Notes: generated by a model from the letters alone, not told the origin. Positions 32,908 through 41,930 are shown, numbered from the stretch's first letter. The stretch is 64,000 nt of DNA from Bacteroidota bacterium (GCA_016706255.1 JADJJZ010000006.1:248001-312000), one strand, 5' to 3'. A program made the numbers and translations.

Positions 32908-35469
32908 ATGAAAAATTCTAATCCCAAATTGGTATTATGTGTATTTTTAGCATTATTTGTCTTTCTAACCTTTACAAACAGAGTTTATGCTCAAATTTTC
33001 CCTGATGAAGGGGTTTTTGACACCACTGGATTAATACAAGAAACTTTAACAGATGGTTTGGATACTATCTGGTATTGGGGTACAGATGAGACAACGAAAG
33101 AAATTAATTTAAGGACGACAGGAACATACAATTATCATAATTCAAGTGATTATTCACAATACGCTAAAGTCCATGCCGACTCCACAATTTATATAAACTT
33201 GGGTAGTAACCAAAAAACAATAAATCAGGGCTTATATGGCTTTCACATTGCAGGAATTTATGGAAGAAAAGTGATTCCTAATGATGGCTCTGCCACAGAC
33301 CAATGGCAATGGATGAGTGAATTGGCACCTTCAAGCCTGAGATTTCCAGGAGGAGCTGATAGCAAATTTATGCATTTATTAGATGGTCCTGGATATGGTT
33401 ATGATTTAGTGGAAATTATTCGATTTTATGATAGAACAGATTATGTAATTAATGCCCCCTCCTTTACTGATATTTTAGACAGCGTAGAATTAGATGAAAA
33501 TAATAGCTCATTTTACTCATGGATTAACGAAGATGAAGTTGGAGATTTTCTAGGGTTTGCAGAAAAATGGATTGACCAACAGCTATTAGCCCCAACTCAC
33601 TTATTTATTGATGATTTTGTTTATATGGTCAAACAGATTGAGGATGCCAATCCAGGCCACAAAGTTGATGTAATTGTTGACCTAAACATAATGAATGAAA
33701 CGGCAACTAAAAGCCGTGAAATTGTTGAATATTTACGAAACCATGACTCATGTGCGGTAAATGTTGTATACGTTGAATTGGGAAACGAGATGTACTTTGA
33801 ATTTTCTGAATCAATGCTTGGTATTTATACATTAGAAGATTATTGGACATACATCAATGGTGGTATCACAGACAGCTTGGATAGTGTTCTAATAGGCGGA
33901 GATGTTTGGTTTGATCATGACTATATTAACGAATTTAAGAGTGGCGCTGTTTTCACTTGTAAAGTTGCATTGCCAGTAGAAAACTTAAAAGACCCTTATT
34001 ATGCATTCCGAACTGCTTCAACATCAGGAAGCAGAGGTTTAGATGAATGGAATGATGAATTATTTGAAAAAAGATTTGAAAAAGTTGAAATTGAAGGCTC
34101 TCCTGGCACATTTAGGAGGTCTTATGATGCATATGTTATTCACCCATATTACGACACTCATAATTGGGATTCAATAGCTTTAAATAATTTAGATTCCATT
34201 TATGAGTGTATAAGCCCAGATACTTTAGGTTGGGTCTATAACGAAAATGACCCTAGACTTGAAGATGCTTTTGACGAAATGGCAAAGAATTTTAAAAAAT
34301 TTATAAACACACGTTATTTAGAATCATGGAATGTTCATCGTGATACATTAGGTCTTAATTTATCAGTGGCTTCGGGCGGCAAGGACGTAATAACTTCCGA
34401 ATATAACTTTAAAGAAACTGGTGGGAAATATTCACCTGGGGAAAGGGACATGTTAGGTGTTTTTGCTCAAACTTTTCTTACGTCGGCTATGCTTCAGGAG
34501 TGGTGGTTGAAAAATTTAAAGCTTAATTATAATAATACCTATCGCCAAGGTTTTTTAAAATATACTAACCTGCATAATTTTGCCGGTGCTTCACACAGCA
34601 CAATGCTAAGCCCTGCATCTACACCGGAATTGGACTCATTAAATAGAGATACTATACCTTATAGTATTAAAATTGATTCTGCTGATGGAAGAAATTATTA
34701 TATGAAAAGAACTTCATATTATACTATGATGCTATTAAGTGAAATTCCAAAAAATAATTTAAAATACCTACAATCAAATTTCACCATTGCAAAAAACAAT
34801 ATAAATGTTCAGCCAACAGTATTTATTGACCCTGAAAAGGAAAATTTCTATTTCTATTTCAGTAATGTAAGCTCAGATTCCCAGTCTTATTATATAAATT
34901 TGACAGGAACATCTGGCATATTCCCACCTGATGGGCATGTTCAAATTACGGATACAGCAACAATATTTTGTGTTAGAGCGCGTCAACCTTATTCAACATC
35001 AGGTCGGGGGAAAAATACACTTTTTACTATAAACGAGTGTTATAGTGACGAAGACTTTGAAGTAAATTATGATATTGAGATAGATACCATTAATACAATC
35101 ACAAACAATCCATCTGTGGGCAGCCCTTTTACTACAATAGAAGTGCCTCCTTACTCTTTTGGTTACTTTAAAATACCGTTTATAGCCGATTACCCACCAT
35201 ATGAAAAAACTGCTCGCGCAGTAATTAATTGCAACTTGTATCCCAATCCTGCAAGCACTGATATCTCACTATACTTAAGTAATTTCGAAATAAGACCAAA
35301 TGAAATGCTAAAAGTTCAAATTGTAACGATTGAAGGGAAAATATGCTACCAAAATACTCTTACAAATGGAGGAAAGGTAGAAATTTCCAACTTAAGTAAT
35401 GGTATTTACATTATATTTGTAGAAATGATGGATGGGACTATTTTCAAAGAGAAATTCATAAAGCAATGA
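32908..35469 (+). CDS. Secreted glycoside hydrolase-like protein with T9SS tail
   Basis: 853 residues. Signal peptide to VYAQ (about 29), catalytic-like barrel about 105-620, beta domain after it, and a type IX sorting tail (NLYPNPASTDISLYL ... LSNGIYIIFVEM). Two motifs fit retaining clan GH-A enzymes: NVVYVELGNEMYF with acid/base candidate Glu294 after Asn293, and DVITSEYNFKETGG with nucleophile candidate Glu498. SSLRFPGGAD and YVIHPYY also resemble arabinofuranosidase or heparanase-like (GH51/GH79/GH39) barrels. The GH family is not assignable by eye. Overlaps the next gene by four bases (ATGA). Confidence 0.75.
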   Translation: MKNSNPKLVLCVFLALFVFLTFTNRVYAQIFPDEGVFDTTGLIQETLTDGLDTIWYWGTDETTKEINLRTTGTYNYHNSSDYSQYAKVHADSTIYINLGSNQKTINQGLYGFHIAGIYGRKVIPNDGSATDQWQWMSELAPSSLRFPGGADSKFMHLLDGPGYGYDLVEIIRFYDRTDYVINAPSFTDILDSVELDENNSSFYSWINEDEVGDFLGFAEKWIDQQLLAPTHLFIDDFVYMVKQIEDANPGHKVDVIVDLNIMNETATKSREIVEYLRNHDSCAVNVVYVELGNEMYFEFSESMLGIYTLEDYWTYINGGITDSLDSVLIGGDVWFDHDYINEFKSGAVFTCKVALPVENLKDPYYAFRTASTSGSRGLDEWNDELFEKRFEKVEIEGSPGTFRRSYDAYVIHPYYDTHNWDSIALNNLDSIYECISPDTLGWVYNENDPRLEDAFDEMAKNFKKFINTRYLESWNVHRDTLGLNLSVASGGKDVITSEYNFKETGGKYSPGERDMLGVFAQTFLTSAMLQEWWLKNLKLNYNNTYRQGFLKYTNLHNFAGASHSTMLSPASTPELDSLNRDTIPYSIKIDSADGRNYYMKRTSYYTMMLLSEIPKNNLKYLQSNFTIAKNNINVQPTVFIDPEKENFYFYFSNVSSDSQSYYINLTGTSGIFPPDGHVQITDTATIFCVRARQPYSTSGRGKNTLFTINECYSDEDFEVNYDIEIDTINTITNNPSVGSPFTTIEVPPYSFGYFKIPFIADYPPYEKTARAVINCNLYPNPASTDISLYLSNFEIRPNEMLKVQIVTIEGKICYQNTLTNGGKVEISNLSNGIYIIFVEMMDGTIFKEKFIKQ

Positions 35470-36353
35470 AACAACACTTGAAGCTTCAGTTATCGAGTTA
35501 TTCCACATTCGCTGCTATATTCCTTTTAGGTAATGATAGTTTAGGAAATGCAGTATATACTGACATTGAACCCGATATCGTGCTTGTTTCTGATAATGAA
35601 CTTTATGATATTGATATGGACAATGATGGGCATCTGGATTTTAGGGTGCAGAAACTTAGCGGGTCATTTTATTCATATTGGAGTGATAATTTATCATATT
35701 CAAATTTTATTATAATTTCTCCATTGGAAAGTGGAAATGAGGTTGCAGGAATAAAAAGTGTAATTAATCCATCATATGGTGGGTTTACGTTATATTTTCC
35801 TTATGTTATAGAATCTTCCCAATTAATAGATAATGGCTTAAGTTTCCAAAATAATTATTTTCAAATCTTAGCATTAAATATTTCAGGACCTAGCGGGGCT
35901 ATTGGCGGTTATTGGTATACAGGATTTGATGAAAAGTATATCGGAGTTGGATTCAAGGACTCCCTAAATTGTTTCCATTATGGTTGGATTAGATGCTCTA
36001 CCACCTCACAAGCCGAAAGCGTCATAATAGATTCTTATACTTATGAAACTAAATGTGAAACCGGTATTTATGCTGGTGACACTATAGGCGATACTACTAC
36101 TGTAGAAGTAGCAGAATTAAGTTCGCTTGTTCCTACAATATACAGTTTCGCTGGCGTTTTAAATATAAGCCTCAATAAAAAATTAGTGGGAGCTAATTAT
36201 ACAGTTTTTAACTTGGAAGGAAAAATAATTCATACAGGTTACCTGGACGAATTAAACAATAAATTAAATATCAATTGTAATGAAGGAGTTTATTTAGTCA
36301 TTATCAAAAAAGATGAATATAGTTATTCGAAACAAATTCTTCTGGTTCAATAA
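35466..36353 (+). CDS. Secreted protein with T9SS-like tail, coupled to the glycosidase-like gene
   Basis: 295 residues; the start overlaps the preceding stop (ATGA), indicating translational coupling. The N terminus is hydrophobic (YSTFAAIFLLGNDSLGNA) but is a poor signal peptide. The body has a Ca-binding-like DIDMDNDGHLDFR loop and a Trp/Tyr-rich beta domain (GGYWYTGFDEKYIGVGF, HYGWIRC). The end (YTVFNLEGKIIHTGYL ... GVYLVIIKKDEYSYSKQILLV) is a type IX sorting domain. Function unknown; partner of the glycosidase-like protein by position. Confidence 0.7.
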   Translation: MKQHLKLQLSSYSTFAAIFLLGNDSLGNAVYTDIEPDIVLVSDNELYDIDMDNDGHLDFRVQKLSGSFYSYWSDNLSYSNFIIISPLESGNEVAGIKSVINPSYGGFTLYFPYVIESSQLIDNGLSFQNNYFQILALNISGPSGAIGGYWYTGFDEKYIGVGFKDSLNCFHYGWIRCSTTSQAESVIIDSYTYETKCETGIYAGDTIGDTTTVEVAELSSLVPTIYSFAGVLNISLNKKLVGANYTVFNLEGKIIHTGYLDELNNKLNINCNEGVYLVIIKKDEYSYSKQILLVQ

Positions 36354-36370
36354 ACAATCTGATATATTAA

Positions 36371-36410
36371 AAAGGAGGCGTTGTTATAGCAACGCCTCCT
36401 TTGTTTTTTA
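36371..36410 (+). terminator. Strong terminator after the glycosidase pair
   Basis: Thirteen-base-pair perfect stem AAAGGAGGCGTTG/CAACGCCTCCTTT with a six-base loop and GTTTTTTATT tail, 17 bases after the stop. Confidence 0.92.
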
Positions 36411-36483
36411 TTATTTCCCGAAATTTTTAAACACTCGCATTGTAGAAAACTACATTATCTGTTGTAATAAATGTATACATTGT

Positions 36484-36826
36484 TTATGTGTAAACTTCAT
36501 TTTCAAAAAAGTATCTATTTGTGAGCATCCCGTCGATAATTTCTAATTTATCTTGCTTGGTCGCTACAAATCCATTACCAGAAACATATGTAAAAATATC
36601 CAGGTAATCTGTCTAATCTGTTGTCGCAAATTGAACGCCTGGTGAATACTTACCATTTATAAAAGTTCGTTTTAACTGGTCAAATTTTACGTTAGTTATT
36701 GGAGCAACACTCAAATATAAAGTTGTTAAATTCGTGGATAAATTAAATTGCTTTGAAAATCCGTTTATTATTAAATAATTGAAAATTAAAAAGTTATTTT
36801 TATATGAAAAATATTTAGTAAGAAAG
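36484..36826 (-). pseudogene. Degraded gene remnant on the minus strand, family unknown
   Basis: A minus-strand frame is open except for one TAG (36615-36613) over about 110 codons. It reads FLTKYFSYKNNFLIFNYLII, NGFSKQFNLSTNLTTLYLSV, APITNVKFDQLKRTFINGKY, SPGVQFATTD, stop, TDYLDIFTYVSGNGFVATKQ, DKLEIIDGMLTNRYFFENEV, YT. The amino-acid pattern is protein-like and the upstream end meets stops, so it looks like the C-terminal remnant of a lost gene. No family recognised. It occupies most of the gap before glyQS; the rest (36827-36986) shows nothing else. Confidence 0.45.
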
Positions 36827-36986
36827 TATTATTTTAATGCCTATATTTCTAATGATTTTATCAACCATTTCACTTAGCACTGCTTAAAGGCATTAGGCCA
36901 AGATGCATCAAAATACGTTTCGAGAACAGCTTTTGCGCCGCCAAACCAAGGCACTTTTTCTGTTTCCAATCTTCCCTTAAACCCTT

Positions 36987-36994
36987 TACCTTTG
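36987..36994 (+). promoter_or_regulatory. Candidate -7 box directly upstream of glyQS
   Basis: TACCTTTG, then CGCC, then ATG. Only four bases separate the box from the start codon, as at kynU and the ABC-F gene, implying a leaderless transcript if used. Confidence 0.4.
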
Positions 36995-36998
36995 CGCC

Positions 36999-38543
36999 AT
37001 GATTGCCAACGACGCAGAAAAGTTTAAAAAAGTGATAAGCCATGCCAAAGAGTATGGTTATATATTCCAGAGTTCGGAAATTTATGATGGATTAAGTGCG
37101 GTTTACGATTACGGTCCGTACGGGGCTTTGCTGAAAAATAATATCAAAGAATACTGGTGGAAAGCTATGGTGCAGATGCATGAAAACATTGTGGGCCTCG
37201 ATTCGGCTATTTTGATGCACCCGACCACCTGGAAGGCAAGTGGCCACGTGGATGCATTTAGCGACCCGCTTATCGACAATAAAGATTCTAAAAAACGTTA
37301 CCGCGCTGATGTACTTATTGAAGAATTTTTGGCGAAACAGGATGAAAAGGTTGATAAAGAGGTAGAAAAAGCAAAAAAACGTTTCGAAAATTTCGATGAA
37401 ACGATGTTCAGAACTACGAATGGTCGTGTGCTCGAAATTGCTGCCAAAAGAGAAGCAGTGCATACGCGTTTTGTTAAAGCATTAAATGATAATAATCTCG
37501 ACGAGCTCAAACAAATAATTATTGATTGCGAAATTGTTGACCCGATTTCCGGTACGCGCAACTGGACCGATGTACGTCAGTTTAATTTGATGTTTTCAAC
37601 CAGTTTTGGTGCTGCGTCCGATTCGTCTGATGTTGTTTACCTGCGTCCTGAAACTGCGCAGGGTATTTTTGTTAATTTTTTGAATGTGCAAAAAACTACA
37701 CGTCAGAAAATTCCTTTCGGTATTGCACAAATTGGAAAAGCATTCAGAAATGAAATTGTTGCCCGTCAGTTTATTTTCCGCATGCGCGAATTCGAACAAA
37801 TGGAAATGCAATTTTTTGTTCGTCCGGGCGAAGAAATGAATTATTATAATTACTGGAAAAAAACACGCATGCAATGGCACCGCGCTTTAGGTACTGATGC
37901 AAGCATGTTACAATTCCACGACCACGATAAAGTTGCACATTATGCAAATGCTGCTGTGGATATTGAATTTAAATTTCCATTTGGTTTTAAAGAACTGGAA
38001 GGTATTCACTCACGCACAAATTTTGATTTAAGCCGACATACAGAATTCAGCGGAAAAAAATTACAATATTTTGATGCTGAATTAAATGAAAATTATATTC
38101 CTTACGTGGTAGAAACATCCATTGGTTGCGACCGTATGTTTTTAGCTATGTTATGTAATGCTTATGATGAAGAAGTTGTTGGTGAAGAAACACGTGTGGT
38201 ATTGCGATTACCCGCTATTCTTGCCCCAATTAAAGTGGCAGTATTACCATTAATTAAAAAAGATGGTTTACCTGAAAAAGCAATGGAAATATTTAATACA
38301 CTGAAATTTAATCACCAGTGTTATTACGAAGAAAAAGACAGTATCGGAAAACGTTACCGTCGTATGGATGCTATTGGTACACCTTATTGTATTACCGTTG
38401 ACCATCAAACATTAGAAGATAATACAGTGACCATCCGCGAACGCGACAGCATGCAACAAGAACGTATTGCTATTGCTGATGTATTACAAATTGTAAATGC
38501 AAAAGTGGATATTAATACTGTATTAAAACAATTAGCAGATTAA
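36999..38543 (+). CDS. glyQS: Glycyl-tRNA synthetase (single-chain, class II)
   Basis: 514 residues, the homodimeric alpha2-type glycyl-tRNA synthetase. N-terminal FKKVISHAKEYGYIFQSSEIYDG split around the conserved GYIFQSSEIY, YDYGPYGALLKNNI motif 1 region, motif 2 FGIAQIGKAFRNEI with RQFIFRMREFEQMEMQFF split after, and motif 3 ETSIGCDRMFLAML. The anticodon-binding domain starts near residue 405 (LAPIKVAVLPL). An inserted charged segment (about 105-150) is normal for this form. The following gene starts directly at its stop, so cotranscription is likely. Confidence 0.96.
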   Translation: MIANDAEKFKKVISHAKEYGYIFQSSEIYDGLSAVYDYGPYGALLKNNIKEYWWKAMVQMHENIVGLDSAILMHPTTWKASGHVDAFSDPLIDNKDSKKRYRADVLIEEFLAKQDEKVDKEVEKAKKRFENFDETMFRTTNGRVLEIAAKREAVHTRFVKALNDNNLDELKQIIIDCEIVDPISGTRNWTDVRQFNLMFSTSFGAASDSSDVVYLRPETAQGIFVNFLNVQKTTRQKIPFGIAQIGKAFRNEIVARQFIFRMREFEQMEMQFFVRPGEEMNYYNYWKKTRMQWHRALGTDASMLQFHDHDKVAHYANAAVDIEFKFPFGFKELEGIHSRTNFDLSRHTEFSGKKLQYFDAELNENYIPYVVETSIGCDRMFLAMLCNAYDEEVVGEETRVVLRLPAILAPIKVAVLPLIKKDGLPEKAMEIFNTLKFNHQCYYEEKDSIGKRYRRMDAIGTPYCITVDHQTLEDNTVTIRERDSMQQERIAIADVLQIVNAKVDINTVLKQLAD

Positions 38544-39179
38544 ATGAAAAAACTTGTTTTTATTTTTCTGTTTTTAGTTTCGTTTCAATCGAAAGCACAG
38601 TTTGAAAATATTTATGGAACCTTATTGGCATATATGACAGGTTCGTTTTCGAGTGAAGCCCAAAGCAAAGCTGATTCCAATTTTTATGATATCCGTTTGC
38701 ACATGGTTGAAATTCAAATGGGTAATGAACCCGGCAATTGGCTGTATGTGGAACAAGCGTTAGGTAGTGCGCAAGATAAACCATATCGCCAAAGAGTATA
38801 TCAGGTAGTAGAAATTACATTGGGTATTTATGAAAGTCGTGTATATGAATTTGAAAATCCATTACAATATGCAGGAGGATGGAAGGATGCCTCAAAATTA
38901 AATTCGCTCACATTTGATAAATTGATTTTACGCGATGGTTGTTCTATTACTTTAAAATACGAACACGAGTTAGTAGGAGATATCAATATCAATCGTTTTG
39001 TTGGTTCCACGGGTGCTACATCTTGCCCGAGTAGTTTGCGTGGCGCCAGTTATGCAACCAGCGAAGTTATTATCACCGAAGATCAGTTGTTAAGCTGGGA
39101 TCGCGGATGGGATGTTAATGGGAAACAGGTTTGGGGAGCAGAAACAGGTGGCTATATTTTTGTAAAAACAACAGAATAA
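38544..39179 (+). CDS. Secreted CpeT/CpcT-family (DUF1001) protein
   Basis: 211 residues with a signal peptide ending in SKAQ. The body matches the CpeT/CpcT fold: an N-terminal YMTGSFSSEAQ, then NWLYVEQALGSAQDKPYRQRVY cut here as VEQALGSAQDKPYRQRVY, YESRVYEFE, then GCSITLKYE and F-GSTGATSCPSSLRGASYATSEV cut here as TSCPSSLRGASYATSEV. It closes with WDRGWDVNGKQVWGAETGGY. In cyanobacteria such proteins attach bilins to phycobiliproteins; no such substrate is expected here, so the family name should not be read as function. It begins at the base after the glyQS stop codon. Confidence 0.85.
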   Translation: MKKLVFIFLFLVSFQSKAQFENIYGTLLAYMTGSFSSEAQSKADSNFYDIRLHMVEIQMGNEPGNWLYVEQALGSAQDKPYRQRVYQVVEITLGIYESRVYEFENPLQYAGGWKDASKLNSLTFDKLILRDGCSITLKYEHELVGDININRFVGSTGATSCPSSLRGASYATSEVIITEDQLLSWDRGWDVNGKQVWGAETGGYIFVKTTE

Positions 39180-39283
39180 TTGTTTGCTGCGATTAATCAT
39201 TAGATAATTACTTGCTTGTAAAAAATTACGTTGGAATTACAATAGTATTATCTCATTCAGTGAATTAACGCTAATTTTATTAC

Positions 39284-39688
39284 ATGAAGTTTTTGGCGAA
39301 ATATTGTTTACAGGTAATTCTACTTTATTTCATCCTATTCAGTTTTTATGCATGTAATGAAACAGCTATTCCTGAAGATAATTTTAATGCCAGCGAAAAC
39401 TTTAACAGAACAATTATTTTTGATGTGTATCGGGTTTATAGTATTTCACCACTATTAGACAGCACGGTACAAGATGTTACCATCGATATTTTTTCCAGCT
39501 ACGAAGATTTGGTGTATGATTATTATCCTGACGCCACCCGTTTAACCGATTCTGTTGGTCATGCCGTAATTAATGGTTTAGAAAAAGATTATTATTATAT
39601 CAGAGCCAGTCACCCGACCTTGGGTAATGTAATCGACTCAGTGAGCACACCTGCAAATACAACCTCATTTGTTGAGTTGTATTATTAA
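39284..39688 (+). CDS. Small lipoprotein with carboxypeptidase-regulatory-like beta domain
   Basis: 134 residues. Lipobox FYAC after a long hydrophobic signal. The rest reads as one beta-sandwich: VQDVTIDIFSSYEDLVYDYY, then TRLTDSVGHAVINGLEKDYY cut here, and YIRASHPTLGNVIDS, a pattern like carboxypeptidase regulatory or SusC-like plug-preceding domains (my inference). A strong hairpin terminator follows seven bases after the stop. Confidence 0.7.
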   Translation: MKFLAKYCLQVILLYFILFSFYACNETAIPEDNFNASENFNRTIIFDVYRVYSISPLLDSTVQDVTIDIFSSYEDLVYDYYPDATRLTDSVGHAVINGLEKDYYYIRASHPTLGNVIDSVSTPANTTSFVELYY

Positions 39689-39693
39689 AATAA

Positions 39694-39716
39694 AAAACCA
39701 CCGCTTGGGTGGTTTT
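39694..39716. terminator. Terminator after the small lipoprotein gene
   Basis: AAAACCACC-GCTTG-GGTGGTTTT, with A and T runs on both sides; it can also serve the convergent DUF2911 gene. Confidence 0.82.
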
Positions 39717-39738
39717 AAATATTGTTGTAAAAATATCT

Positions 39739-40314
39739 TTAGTTAGAAAAAGGACAATCTATTTGCAATTTTTCCCAGTTCAAACGAATAATTCCTGTGT
39801 TCGGTTGAGCATCAGCAACAACAGTAAAGGTTAAATTTTCAGTTAACACTTCGGTTGCAACTGGTGTTACCTGAATACGCAAAGCATCATCACTTTGGTC
39901 GTATTTAAAAGCACCCCATTGTGTTTCTTCGTTATTAAAAATTAGTGTCCAGGTTGAATCAGTTGGGATAGTAAAAAATGAATACGTAGCTGCAGATAAG
40001 GTTTGGCCCTGAATGGTAACATCCTGGGTAAAGGTTACTGTTGTAGCCTCATTTGCCCCTGTGCGCCATACTTCTCCATAAGGCACTAATGCTCCCCAAA
40101 TTGGGCGACCTTTTACGGCAGGTGAACTATAGTTTACGGTAATGGTATTGGTGCCAATTGTTGCAGTAGCAGTGGCTTGCGGACTCACACGGTTTTCTTT
40201 GTTGGTCATTTCATCTTTCCGCTTTTCTTTAACTGCTTCCTGTGCTGAATTTTTACAGGCACTCATAAAAGTAATTGCTGCAATAAACAGCATCATAATG
40301 GTTGATTTACGCAT
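39739..40314 (-). CDS. DUF2911 lipoprotein
   Basis: 191 residues from 40314 (MRKSTIMMLFIAAITFMSAC); a longer frame from 40338 adds eight residues before the signal. The lipobox is FMSAC. The DUF2911 domain occupies about 45-185: TATIGTNTITVNYSSPAVKG with the motif YSSPAVKGRPIWG, then LVPYGEVWRTGANEATTVTF cut as VPYGEVWRTGANEAT, and AATYSFFTIP, NNEETQWGAF. The function of the domain is unknown; it is common in Bacteroidota. A TACCTTTG box lies at 40343-40336. Confidence 0.88.
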   Translation of the reverse strand: MRKSTIMMLFIAAITFMSACKNSAQEAVKEKRKDEMTNKENRVSPQATATATIGTNTITVNYSSPAVKGRPIWGALVPYGEVWRTGANEATTVTFTQDVTIQGQTLSAATYSFFTIPTDSTWTLIFNNEETQWGAFKYDQSDDALRIQVTPVATEVLTENLTFTVVADAQPNTGIIRLNWEKLQIDCPFSN

Positions 40315-40353
40315 AATTTTAATCTTAATAAGTTGCAAAGGTAGGGAGTTAAC

Positions 40354-40518
40354 TCATAATTTGATAAATCGGTTCACAAACCAGCCTAAAATACAGGCTA
40401 AAACCACGATAATACCGGTTACATAGATTGGCCAGTTAATTGCACTGAAAATAATGAGTACAATTAGCATAAAAACAATAATGAGTCCTCCAACCTGTAT
40501 CCAGTCTCCCTTATTCAA
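40354..40518 (-). CDS. Small two-helix membrane protein
   Basis: 54 residues with a TTG start at 40518, followed by LNKGDWIQVGG. Two hydrophobic helices follow (LIIVFMLIVLIIFSA and VTGIIVVLACILGWFV) and a basic end (NRFIKL). The length and hairpin-like topology are typical of small inner-membrane proteins. No family recognised. It lies between the arsM and DUF2911 genes on the same strand. Start choice is uncertain because no ATG is available upstream in frame. Confidence 0.5.
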   Translation of the reverse strand: MNKGDWIQVGGLIIVFMLIVLIIFSAINWPIYVTGIIVVLACILGWFVNRFIKL

Positions 40519-40585
40519 TGTGGTATTTTGTAGTTATAAAAAGGTTTGATTGGCAAGATAATCATTTAAGTTTATCCCGCACAAA

Positions 40586-40619
40586 AAAAGTGGAGCAACA
40601 AATTTGTTACTCCACTTTT
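40586..40619 (-). terminator. Terminator of the ars operon
   Basis: Near-palindrome AAAAGTGGAG ... CTCCACTTTT with an inner AACAAATTTGTT, 16 bases after the arsM stop, and a T-rich tail in the minus direction. Confidence 0.82.
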
Positions 40620-40635
40620 AAGTTGATTGAATGAG

Positions 40636-41475
40636 TTAATTACAACACTCGGTACCGCAACCACAATCTTTAGGTTTTTCTCCGAAAACGGTGATACTAA
40701 AAATTCCGGTTCCACTGTTTTTAAATGCCGCTATTTGTTCAGCACTTAAATAATTCGATAAAATATCATCCGGCAAAATAATTTCTTTCTCTTTATTAAT
40801 GGTAATATTACTAAAACCATTTTGCTGAATGATTTGTAAATAATCATTTTTTTGAATGGCTCCACTCACACAACCTGCATACATTTCTGCTTCTTTAATT
40901 ATTTCATTTGGCAATGTGCCGGATAAAACAATATCTGAAACACTAAAATGCCCACCCGGTTTTAAAATGCGATACATTTCAGAAAATGCTTTTACTTTAT
41001 CGGGAACCAGATTTAATACACAATTGCTTACAACCACATCAGCTTTATTTGATGTAATGGGAATATTTTCAATATCACCTAAACGAAATTCTACATTTTG
41101 TAATTGTAATTTAGTTGCATTGTTACGTGAAAGTTCAATCATTTTTTCGGTCATGTCAATACCGATTACACGTCCATCTTCACCAACAATACTGCGTGCT
41201 ACAAAGGCATCGTTACCTGCTCCGGAGCCAAGGTCTACAACGGTATCACCTTTTTTAATTTGTGCAAATTCCGTAGGAATTCCGCAGCCTAAACCCAAAT
41301 CGGCATCAGCAAAATAACCTTCCAGTGAAGTATAATTTTCACTCATAATTTCGAGGTCAATGGTTGAACATCCTCCTGCACCACAGCAAGATGAAGCATT
41401 AGTGGTTTTTGATTGCAGTGCAATTTCACTGTATTTTTCTTTAACCAGTTCTTTTACATTTTGATTGTTTTCCAT
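40636..41475 (-). CDS. arsM: Arsenite methyltransferase
   Basis: 279-residue SAM-dependent methyltransferase that methylates arsenite to volatile or less toxic forms. SAM motif VVDLGSGAGND (79-89). The conserved arsenic-binding cysteines are Cys64 (GLGCGIP), Cys152 (SNCVLN) and Cys202 (AGCVSG), equivalent to the three functional Cys of characterised ArsM. It also has an N-terminal Cys cluster (SSCCGAGGC, Cys30, 31, 36) and a C-terminal one (CGCGTECC), which may bind As(III). Last gene of arsR-arsN2-arsM. Confidence 0.94.
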   Translation of the reverse strand: MENNQNVKELVKEKYSEIALQSKTTNASSCCGAGGCSTIDLEIMSENYTSLEGYFADADLGLGCGIPTEFAQIKKGDTVVDLGSGAGNDAFVARSIVGEDGRVIGIDMTEKMIELSRNNATKLQLQNVEFRLGDIENIPITSNKADVVVSNCVLNLVPDKVKAFSEMYRILKPGGHFSVSDIVLSGTLPNEIIKEAEMYAGCVSGAIQKNDYLQIIQQNGFSNITINKEKEIILPDDILSNYLSAEQIAAFKNSGTGIFSITVFGEKPKDCGCGTECCN

Positions 41476-41485
41476 AATCGTATTT

Positions 41486-41929
41486 TTAATTGTTATTCGA
41501 ATTTAATTTATACATAACCAATGCTGACGAAGGACAAATTGTAGAAAATTCTGTTGTTTGTTGAATTTCTACCGGAACGTTTTCGCGCTGCACCGGCATA
41601 AAACCTAATTTTGTAAAAAATGAGGCTGCTGTTTCAGTAAGTAAATAAAAACCCTTGTAATTTTCAGGATATAATTTATCCATAAGCGCATGTATCAGTT
41701 GATTGCCAATTTGTTTATTTCTAAATGTTGGATCAATAACAACTGAGCGAATTAACATATAAGGAAAATGTTTTTCAACTCCTGCGGCGCCAATAATTTT
41801 ATTATCTACCAAAGCAATTTCAAAATCGGAAATCAAATTATCAATATCTTCAAATGGAAGTGCACTTGCGGCAAGCAGTTTTTTTACTTCCAGTAAATCT
41901 TCATCAACAGCCGTTCTGAAATGTATCAT
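41486..41929 (-). CDS. arsN2: ArsN2-type GNAT N-acetyltransferase
   Basis: 147 residues, GNAT fold: RTAVDEDLLEVKKLLAASAL start, IRSVVIDPTFRNKQIGNQLI as the acetyl-CoA motif (RNKQIG in the Q/RxxGxG position), and the ArsN2 C-terminal signature TTEFSTICPSSALVM. Found in many arsenic operons; the substrate of ArsN2 itself is not firmly established. It starts one base after the arsR stop and ends ten bases before arsM, so it is part of the same transcript. Confidence 0.87.
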   Translation of the reverse strand: MIHFRTAVDEDLLEVKKLLAASALPFEDIDNLISDFEIALVDNKIIGAAGVEKHFPYMLIRSVVIDPTFRNKQIGNQLIHALMDKLYPENYKGFYLLTETAASFFTKLGFMPVQRENVPVEIQQTTEFSTICPSSALVMYKLNSNNN

Positions 41930-41930
41930 A

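Noticed and set aside
36313..36546. 77-codon plus-strand frame after the T9SS-tail gene
   Set aside because: It overlaps the end of the secreted gene, runs through a strong terminator and is antisense to the degraded minus-strand frame.
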